Positions 15,377-19,982 of a stretch of DNA of 19,982 nt are shown here, piece by piece. The notes beneath the pieces are model-generated. The model saw nothing but the letters and a program-made list of their open reading frames with translations. It was not told where the DNA came from and made no database searches. The position numbers and the translations under genes are program-made. Positions within the stretch are counted from its first letter, which is position 1. Every line of letters begins with the position of its first letter. Origin of the DNA: Streptomyces albus subsp. albus (GTDB lineage Bacteria > Actinomycetota > Actinomycetes > Streptomycetales > Streptomycetaceae); the NCBI RefSeq assembly GCF_000719865.1, contig NZ_JOID01000050.1, positions 1-19,982 on the forward strand, written 5' to 3'.

Positions 15377-16066
15377 ATGAAGACGAATCCCGCCTCCTGG
15401 TCCCGTGGCCGCCTGATCGCCGTGATCGCCGCCGGCCTCGTTCTGCTGATCCTGGTCGGCATCGGCGTCTACGGGCTGATCGCCGGCCCGCAACGACCGA
15501 CCGCTCCCGATCCCGGACCGGACCCCACGGTCACCGCGCCGGGCCAGACTGGGCCGGACACGCCGCGGCTGCCGCAGGTCATGCTGTCCAGTGATCCCGA
15601 CGAGTTCGCCCGCAACGTCGCCGAGGCCCTGTTCGCGTGGGATACCGGCTCGGGGCTGATGCCCTTGGACTACACCAGCGTGATCCTCGCGGTGGGCGAT
15701 CCGTCCGGAACCGAGCAGGCCGGCCTTGCCGCCGACATCGCGTCCTATCTGCCCTCGCGTGAGGCGTGGATCGAGCTGCGCAAGTACGCCACCACCCAGC
15801 ACCTCACCATCGAGTCCTCCTTCGTGCCCGAGGCATGGGACACCGCGGTCGAGCAGGCCCAGCCCGGCCAGCTCCCCGCTGGTGCGACCGCGGTCACGAT
15901 CGAAGGAACCCGGCACCGCGAGGGCGTCTGGAACGGTGAGACGGTCACCAGTGAGCACCCCGTGGCCTTCACCGTCTTCCTGGCCTGCCCACCTCCGGCA
16001 CCGGAGTTCCGCACCGGCCTGTGTCATTTGCTGCGCCTGTCGCAGCTCGACAACCCGCTGCGATGA
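15377..16066 (+). CDS. VirB8/TcpC-like conjugal transfer protein (single membrane span)
   Basis: The 229-residue protein starts MKTNPASWSRGRL. It has one N-terminal membrane span (about residues 14-38) with AVIAAGLVLLILVGIGVYGL, a Pro-rich linker PQRPTAPDPGPDPTV, and an exported domain from about residue 68 that begins with SSDPDEFARNVAEALFAWDT. This layout, with a short cytoplasmic tail, one helix and an NTF2-like outer domain with an FA..VA..LF.W-type helix, is that of VirB8/TcpC scaffold proteins of Gram-positive type IV secretion systems. The assignment rests on architecture and position rather than a sharp motif. The upstream spacer is 52 bases and the hydrolase gene follows after 13 bases. 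Confidence 0.65.
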   Translation: MKTNPASWSRGRLIAVIAAGLVLLILVGIGVYGLIAGPQRPTAPDPGPDPTVTAPGQTGPDTPRLPQVMLSSDPDEFARNVAEALFAWDTGSGLMPLDYTSVILAVGDPSGTEQAGLAADIASYLPSREAWIELRKYATTQHLTIESSFVPEAWDTAVEQAQPGQLPAGATAVTIEGTRHREGVWNGETVTSEHPVAFTVFLACPPPAPEFRTGLCHLLRLSQLDNPLR

Positions 16067-16079
16067 CAGAGGGCGCGTC

Positions 16080-17717
16080 GTGGTCAAGAAGCTCCTCATC
16101 CTCATCCTCGGACTCGCCTTCGTCCTGTTCGGCCCTGCCTGTGTCCTGCTGGCGATCGGCGTGCTGATGAATCCCGCCGCCGCGAACTGCGCCGTCCCCG
16201 GCGGCAGCGTCACCGTGGGCAACGTCCCCGAATCGTTGACCGTCACCACGCAGGACGGCACCACGTTCTCGCTGAACCGGCAGCAGCTCACGCACGCGGC
16301 GACGATCATCACGGTCGGCGGCGGCATCGAGGGTGTAGGCCGGCCCGGTATCAAGATCGCGCTGATGGCTGCGCTCACCGAGAGCACCCTGCGCCAGCTC
16401 GCCAACACGGGCGCTTACCCCGAGTCCGCGAACTACCCCAACGACGGCAACGGCGGTGACCACGACTCCCTCGGCTTGTTTCAGATGCGCCCGCAATCGG
16501 GTTGGGGAACCGTCGCGGAGCTGATGGACACGACCTATCAGGCCCGAGCGTTCTACGGCGGACCCGATGGCCCGAACTATCCCTCGCCGCGGGGCCTGCT
16601 GGACATTCCCGGCTGGGCGCAGATGGACCCCGGCGAGGCTGCGCAGGCCGTCGAGGTCAGTGCCTACCCTGACCGCTACCGCAACTACGAGCCGGTCGCC
16701 GAACGCATCCTCGACGCCCTCACCGGCGCGGCGGGTGCGCCCGGACCGGCGACCTCCCCGTTGGCGGCGGGTCCGGTTGCCGAGTCCTCGCGAGTCGTGT
16801 TCCCACTCCCCGAGGGAACCTGGGTGCTCACCAGCGAGTTCGGGCCGCGCATCCATCCGATCACCGGGGAGCCGTCATTCCACACCGGCACCGACTTCGC
16901 CGCACCGGACGGCACACCCATCCTCGCCGCCGCGGACGGCACCGTGACCGTGGCCGAGTTCTCCGGCGGCTACGGCGGGCTCATCGTCATCGAGCACCAG
17001 ATCGACGGCCAGGTGGTGGCGACCGCCTACGCCCATATGTGGCAGTCCGGCATCCACGTCGCGGCCGGAGACCGGGTAACCGCGGGCCAGCACATCGGCG
17101 ATGTCGGCAGCTCCGGCAACAGCACGGGACCGCACCTGCACTTCGAGGTCCGGCCCGGCGGCACCAACAGCGAGGCCGTCGACGCGGCCAAGTGGCTCAA
17201 CGACCACAACGCGGCCGACCTGCCCGAGGCCACGGTCGGCAGCCCCAACGGATGCTCCGGCGGCACCGCGGGCGCGCCGACACCGCTGGACGGCGACCCC
17301 GACCAGATGGTCGATGACCCCACCAGCAGCGGACAGATCACCGCGCGCATGGCGCACGTCATGGCCCAGGCCCGCGCCGCCTTCCCCGACACCTCGTGGG
17401 CGTGCTACTCGCCCCGTCCCGGCACCGTCTCCGAACACCCGCTGGGCCGCGCCTGTGACGTGACCTTCGGCAACGCGATCGGCCAGTACCCGACGCCCGC
17501 GCAGCTCGAAGGCGGATGGGCGCTCACGAACTGGCTGAAAGACCACGCCGAGGTCTTGGGCGTGGAGTACCTGATCTGGCAAGGCAAGATATGGTCCCTG
17601 GCCCGCGACGCCGAAGGCTGGCGCCCCTACAACGGCGGCGGGATGCACGACCCCGGCAACGTGACCGGCGGGCACTTCGACCACCTGCACATCACCGTCC
17701 GAGCCGGCGGTGCGTGA
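16080..17717 (+). CDS. Multidomain cell-wall hydrolase: lysozyme-like, M23 and C-terminal M15-like domains
   Basis: The 545-residue protein starts at GTG 16080 with AGAGGG seven bases upstream. An N-terminal membrane anchor (about residues 4-30, VKKLLILILGLAFVLFGPAC) exports it. A transglycosylase-like domain covers about 60-230, with catalytic-type Glu101 in ALTESTL and DHDSLGLFQMRPQSGWGT. A LytM/M23 zinc endopeptidase domain covers about 240-370, with HTGTD (His268, Asp272) and HLHFE (His352, His354). The C-terminal domain (about 415-545) has SEHPLGRACD (His453, Asp460) and HFDHLHI (His535, His537), the metal-site pattern of M15/VanY-like peptidases. In conjugative elements such enzymes open peptidoglycan locally for the secretion channel (VirB1 role). 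The stop overlaps the next start by one base. Confidence 0.9.
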   Translation: MVKKLLILILGLAFVLFGPACVLLAIGVLMNPAAANCAVPGGSVTVGNVPESLTVTTQDGTTFSLNRQQLTHAATIITVGGGIEGVGRPGIKIALMAALTESTLRQLANTGAYPESANYPNDGNGGDHDSLGLFQMRPQSGWGTVAELMDTTYQARAFYGGPDGPNYPSPRGLLDIPGWAQMDPGEAAQAVEVSAYPDRYRNYEPVAERILDALTGAAGAPGPATSPLAAGPVAESSRVVFPLPEGTWVLTSEFGPRIHPITGEPSFHTGTDFAAPDGTPILAAADGTVTVAEFSGGYGGLIVIEHQIDGQVVATAYAHMWQSGIHVAAGDRVTAGQHIGDVGSSGNSTGPHLHFEVRPGGTNSEAVDAAKWLNDHNAADLPEATVGSPNGCSGGTAGAPTPLDGDPDQMVDDPTSSGQITARMAHVMAQARAAFPDTSWACYSPRPGTVSEHPLGRACDVTFGNAIGQYPTPAQLEGGWALTNWLKDHAEVLGVEYLIWQGKIWSLARDAEGWRPYNGGGMHDPGNVTGGHFDHLHITVRAGGA

Positions 17718-17983
17718 TGGGAGTGTTCCCCGACTTCGACGGGCTGGGCGGCATCGGCGATCTGAAACAGGTCATCGGCGCCCTGCTGACGATCGTGCTG
17801 ATCGTCGCAGTGCTCATGGTCATCGTCTCCGCGATCTGCTGGGCGTTCGGCGCCTCGCACGGCAACCCCGCCCTCGCCTCCAAAGGCCGGGTCGGGGTGC
17901 TCGTCGGCGTCGGCGCCGCCGCTCTCGCCGGCGCCGGGGTCGCATGGGTGAACTGGCTCATCGCCCTCGGCAACCAGCTCTGA
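17717..17983 (+). CDS. DUF6112 small membrane protein, first copy
   Basis: The 88-residue protein starts at ATG 17717, sharing one base with the hydrolase stop. A short exported-looking N-terminus (MGVFPDFDGLGGIGDLKQVI) is followed by two hydrophobic helices, about 20-48 and 58-84, with an intervening polar loop ASHGNPALASKGRVG. The size and two-helix hairpin resemble VirB2/pilin-like or channel subunits of type IV systems. This is inference from position, as the family is named only by its domain. It is a paralog of the product at 18115. Confidence 0.82.
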   Translation: MGVFPDFDGLGGIGDLKQVIGALLTIVLIVAVLMVIVSAICWAFGASHGNPALASKGRVGVLVGVGAAALAGAGVAWVNWLIALGNQL

Positions 17984-17993
17984 CCTCCGTACC

Positions 17994-18027
17994 GAGAAAG
18001 GTCCGCCCGTGTGGGCAGGTCTTTCTC
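17994..18027 (+). terminator. Long hairpin between the two DUF6112 genes (attenuator or mRNA stabiliser)
   Basis: The arms run from GAGAAAGGTCCGCCC (17994-18008) to GGGCAGGTCTTTCTC (18013-18027) around a gtgt loop. There are 15 pairing positions, with two G-U wobbles and one C-A mismatch. It begins 10 bases after the first DUF6112 stop. No U-tract follows, so partial termination or 3'-end protection of the upstream message is likelier than full termination, because the same operon appears to continue. Confidence 0.55.
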
Positions 18028-18114
18028 ATGCCCTCACGCGCTCGCCGGTGTCCAGTCGCTCGCCGGCCTACCTCGCCGCCACAAGCCATCCGCCCAAGCG
18101 AGGGAGTAACCGCC

Positions 18115-18384
18115 GTGATCGACATTGACCCCAACAGCAACGGCCTTCCGGGCATCGAACAGCTCCGCACCATCGTCGGCGCCGTGATGACGGTCGGCCT
18201 GATCCTGTCCGTCCTGGCCCTGATCGTGAGCGCGATCGTGTGGGCCTACGGCGCCAACAGCTCGAACCCGCATCTGGCGGGCAGGGGCAAGCTGGGCGTC
18301 CTCATCTCCTGCGGTGCCGCGGTGATCTGCGGCGCGGCGGTGACGCTCGTGAACTTCTTCTGGAACGTCGGCCAGGCCGTATAG
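18115..18384 (+). CDS. DUF6112 small membrane protein, second copy
   Basis: The 89-residue protein starts at GTG 18115 (V-IDIDPNSNGLPGIEQLR), with GGGAG eight bases upstream. An in-frame ATG at 18028 would add 29 Arg/Pro-rich residues with no family resemblance and was not used. Two hydrophobic helices (about 22-46 and 58-84) flank a polar loop GANSSNPHLAGRGKLG. The layout parallels the first copy: GIxxL near the start, an SAI.WA.GA motif and a loop with N-P-.-LA. Probably both are structural subunits of the transfer channel or pilus. It lies 30 bases upstream of the TrbL/VirB6-like gene. Confidence 0.85.
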   Translation: MIDIDPNSNGLPGIEQLRTIVGAVMTVGLILSVLALIVSAIVWAYGANSSNPHLAGRGKLGVLISCGAAVICGAAVTLVNFFWNVGQAV

Positions 18385-18414
18385 GGCCGCCGGTCACACA
18401 GCAGGAGATTCGTG

Positions 18415-19743
18415 ATGGGTGTCTGCGACGTTCCAGTGATTTCGACCGTCTGCGACGTGGCCGGCGAGGCCGCCGCGACGGTCGTGGCCGCCCCGTTCGA
18501 CTGGCTCGCCCAGGCGATGGGCGGCGCCGCCGGCTGGCTGATCGAAGCGATGTGGGCCGTGTTCGACACAACCACGCTGGTCGATGTCCAAACGGACGGG
18601 TTCACCAGCGTCTACAACCTGATCTTCGGCATCGGCGTCTTCCTCGTCCTCATCTTCTTCTGCCTCCAACTCATCACCGGGCTGATACGCCGAGACCCGA
18701 CCGCACTGTCCCGCGCCGCGCTCGGCGCAGCGAAATCGGTACTGGGCGCGTTCGTGGTCGTCACGCTGACCGCGCTCGCGCTGGAAATCGTGGACCAGCT
18801 CTGCATCGGCATCATCCAGGCATCCGGCGAGACCACCGAGACGATGGGCGACAAGATCATCCTGCTCGCCGCCGGGCTGAGCGGCATCAACATCGCCGCG
18901 CCCGGCGTCGGCGCGATCGTCACGATCTTCCTGGCCGGGCTGATGATCGCCGCCGTCGCGATCGTCTGGTTCAGCCTGCTTATCCGCAAGGCGCTGCTGC
19001 TGGTCGGCGTGGTGCTGGCACCGATCGCGTTCGCCGGCGCGTCCTGGGACGCCACCAAAGGGTGGATCGGGAAATGGGCGGCGTTCGTGATCGCCCTCAT
19101 CATCAGCAAGCTCGTGCTCGTCGTCATCTTCTTGCTGGCGATCACGCAGATCGCCACCCCGATCGAGCTGGACATCGCCGCCGTCACCGAACCGATCACC
19201 GGCATCGTGCTCATGGGCATCGCGGCCTTCGCGCCCTACATGGTCTACCGCTTCGTCTCCTTCGTCGGGTTCGACCTGTACCAGCAGATGGGCACCGAGC
19301 AGGAGGCCAAGAACGCCCTCAACCGTCCCATCCCGATCCCGTCCAAGCCCCAAGGCGGCGGCGAACCCAAGAAGGTTCTCGAAGACCCCAACGGCGGCGG
19401 CTCGGACGCAGGATCAGGTGGCACGCCTCCGCCGTCCCCGGCCCCAGCGGAAGCGCCAGTCGCGGCCGGCGGCGAAGCCGTGGGCGCCGAAGCCGGCGCC
19501 TCCACCGCGGGCGCGGGACCGGCGGCAGCCGTCGTGGTCGGCGCGAAGGTCGCCAAGGACGCCGCCGAGGCCGGGCCGAAGGCCGGGCATGCGCTGGCCG
19601 GTCAGGCCGAGACCGCCGCGGACGCCGCGAGCGGGCAGAACGGCGGCACCCCGCCGTCGCAGACGCCCCCGCCACCCTCGACGCCGCAGCCGCGCACCCC
19701 ATCGCCGTCCCAGCCGTCACCACCGCCCGACGGGAAGGAGTGA
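18415..19743 (+). CDS. VirB6/TrbL-like polytopic conjugal transfer protein
   Basis: The 442-residue protein starts at ATG 18415 with AGGAG seven bases upstream; GTG 18412 is too close to that site. The N-terminus has a Cys pair (MGVCDVPVISTVCDVAGEAA). An amphipathic stretch and about six strong membrane spans then run to about residue 280, including LIFGIGVFLVLIFFCLQLIT and IGKWAAFVIALIISKLVLVV. The last 150 residues are a Pro/Ala/Gly-rich cytoplasmic tail. This is the pattern of TrbL/VirB6-type channel proteins encoded just before the SCO6880 and VirB4 genes in actinobacterial ICEs. The function is inferred from topology and gene order. The next gene starts 6 bases after the stop. Confidence 0.8.
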   Translation: MGVCDVPVISTVCDVAGEAAATVVAAPFDWLAQAMGGAAGWLIEAMWAVFDTTTLVDVQTDGFTSVYNLIFGIGVFLVLIFFCLQLITGLIRRDPTALSRAALGAAKSVLGAFVVVTLTALALEIVDQLCIGIIQASGETTETMGDKIILLAAGLSGINIAAPGVGAIVTIFLAGLMIAAVAIVWFSLLIRKALLLVGVVLAPIAFAGASWDATKGWIGKWAAFVIALIISKLVLVVIFLLAITQIATPIELDIAAVTEPITGIVLMGIAAFAPYMVYRFVSFVGFDLYQQMGTEQEAKNALNRPIPIPSKPQGGGEPKKVLEDPNGGGSDAGSGGTPPPSPAPAEAPVAAGGEAVGAEAGASTAGAGPAAAVVVGAKVAKDAAEAGPKAGHALAGQAETAADAASGQNGGTPPSQTPPPPSTPQPRTPSPSQPSPPPDGKE

Positions 19744-19749
19744 CCGGCC

Positions 19750-19932
19750 ATGCCCACCACGAAACAGAAGACGCCCGGTAGCGAGCTGACGCCGATGAAG
19801 TTCAGCAGGCTCACCCGCCGCGGGGTACTGCTCGGCCTCTCCGTCTCTCAACTCATCACCCTCGGCATCGGCGGACTGACGCTGCTAGGAGCGTGTCCCG
19901 GTAACGGGCAAGCAGGGTGGTGCCGTTATTGA
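19750..19932 (+). pseudogene. SCO6880-type transfer protein, truncated by an insertion sequence
   Basis: ATG 19750, with GAAGGAG nine bases upstream, opens a frame reading ELTPMKFSRLTRRGVLLGLS then SQLITLGIGGLTLLG. This is the characteristic N-terminus of SCO6880-family proteins, PrgI-like membrane components of actinobacterial type IV systems, usually close to 500 residues. After about 46 native codons the frame enters CTAG (19885-19888) and the insertion-sequence end. It then encodes CPGNGQAGWCRY and stops at 19930-19932. The rest of the gene must lie beyond the element. If the interruption is real, the transfer channel lacks this component, and the downstream VirB4 gene might suffer a polar effect. 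Confidence 0.82.
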
Positions 19933-19982
19933 TGGGGTTGGTGGCGGTCGCTGTGCCGGCGTGGGCGGGGCGACAGTCGGGG
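19889..19982. mobile_element. Opposite end of the same type of insertion sequence (partial, runs off the right edge)
   Basis: The terminus starts GAGCGTGTCCCGGTAACGGG immediately after CTAG (19885-19888), inside the SCO6880-type gene. The 23-base repeat 19889-19911 is the reverse complement of 72-94 with two mismatches; beyond it the two ends differ. On the minus strand a frame enters from the right edge and stops at TAA near 19927-19929, about 16 bases inside the repeat. That would suit a transposase 3' end. With the apparent 5' end at the left edge, both copies would point the same way. The family is unassigned; IS5 or IS701 type would fit the CTAG target. Confidence 0.75.

Noticed and set aside
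14059..16408. Two long overlapping leftward frames opposite the parB, tcpC-like and hydrolase genes
   Set aside because: They are low-complexity shadows without ribosome binding sites or family motifs; the opposite strand has recognisable domains.
18394..19353. Leftward Asp/Gly/Arg-rich frame opposite the TrbL-like gene
   Set aside because: It has a typical antisense composition of a membrane-protein gene and no motif.
1..19982. Single insertion sequence in a circular molecule, with CTAG as its duplicated target
   Set aside because: Joining the two flanks at one CTAG does not restore the SCO6880-type frame or the methylase frame. A simple single insertion does not explain the edges; two insertions or a rearrangement is needed.
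1..19982. CRISPR arrays, tRNA or rRNA genes
   Set aside because: No regularly spaced direct repeats and no tRNA- or rRNA-like segments were seen on either strand.

Overview
This is high-GC DNA with actinobacterial character: GTG and ATG starts behind AAGGAG-type ribosome binding sites, ATGA and TGATG gene overlaps, and protein families typical of Micrococcales and related Actinomycetota. Nearly the whole window is one section of an integrative and conjugative element (ICE) or conjugative plasmid. The host genus cannot be fixed from sequence alone.

Left edge (1-833): the first 94 bases are one end of an insertion sequence. It cuts off a leftward gene whose 30 or so surviving codons look like the start of a DNA methyltransferase. 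A leftward gene for a small two-helix membrane protein follows, then a 210-base divergent intergenic region. Mobilisation section (834-5648): a DprA-like protein reads rightward and converges on a large leftward MobF-type relaxase/helicase (TraA). Cargo section (5649-8745): a translationally coupled three-gene operon encodes an ABC ATPase, a multi-span ABC exporter permease and a GbsR/MarR-type regulator. It lies behind a palindrome-bearing, apparently leaderless promoter and is probably a self-regulated drug or toxin export cassette. A separate AraC-family regulator follows (9032-9991).

Replication and establishment section (10212-15324): ArdC-like antirestriction protein, bifunctional primase/polymerase, a DUF2637 membrane protein with a C-terminal helix-turn-helix, two proteins of unknown function and a ParB-like protein, mostly with overlapping start and stop codons. 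Type IV secretion section (15377 to the right edge): a VirB8/TcpC-like single-span protein, a multidomain cell-wall hydrolase, two tandem DUF6112 small membrane proteins, a VirB6/TrbL-like membrane protein, and the N-terminus of an SCO6880-type protein. That last gene is broken after 48 codons by the opposite end of the same kind of insertion sequence.

Together the genes describe DNA processing (relaxase), recipient survival (DprA, ArdC, primase, methylase remnant), maintenance (ParB) and envelope passage (hydrolase and membrane channel). No integrase, VirB4, VirD4/TraG coupling protein, tRNA, rRNA or CRISPR array lies in the window. The two insertion-sequence ends both abut CTAG and share a 23-base terminal repeat. 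The window may therefore be an assembly contig bounded by repeats, or a segment between two same-orientation copies of one element.
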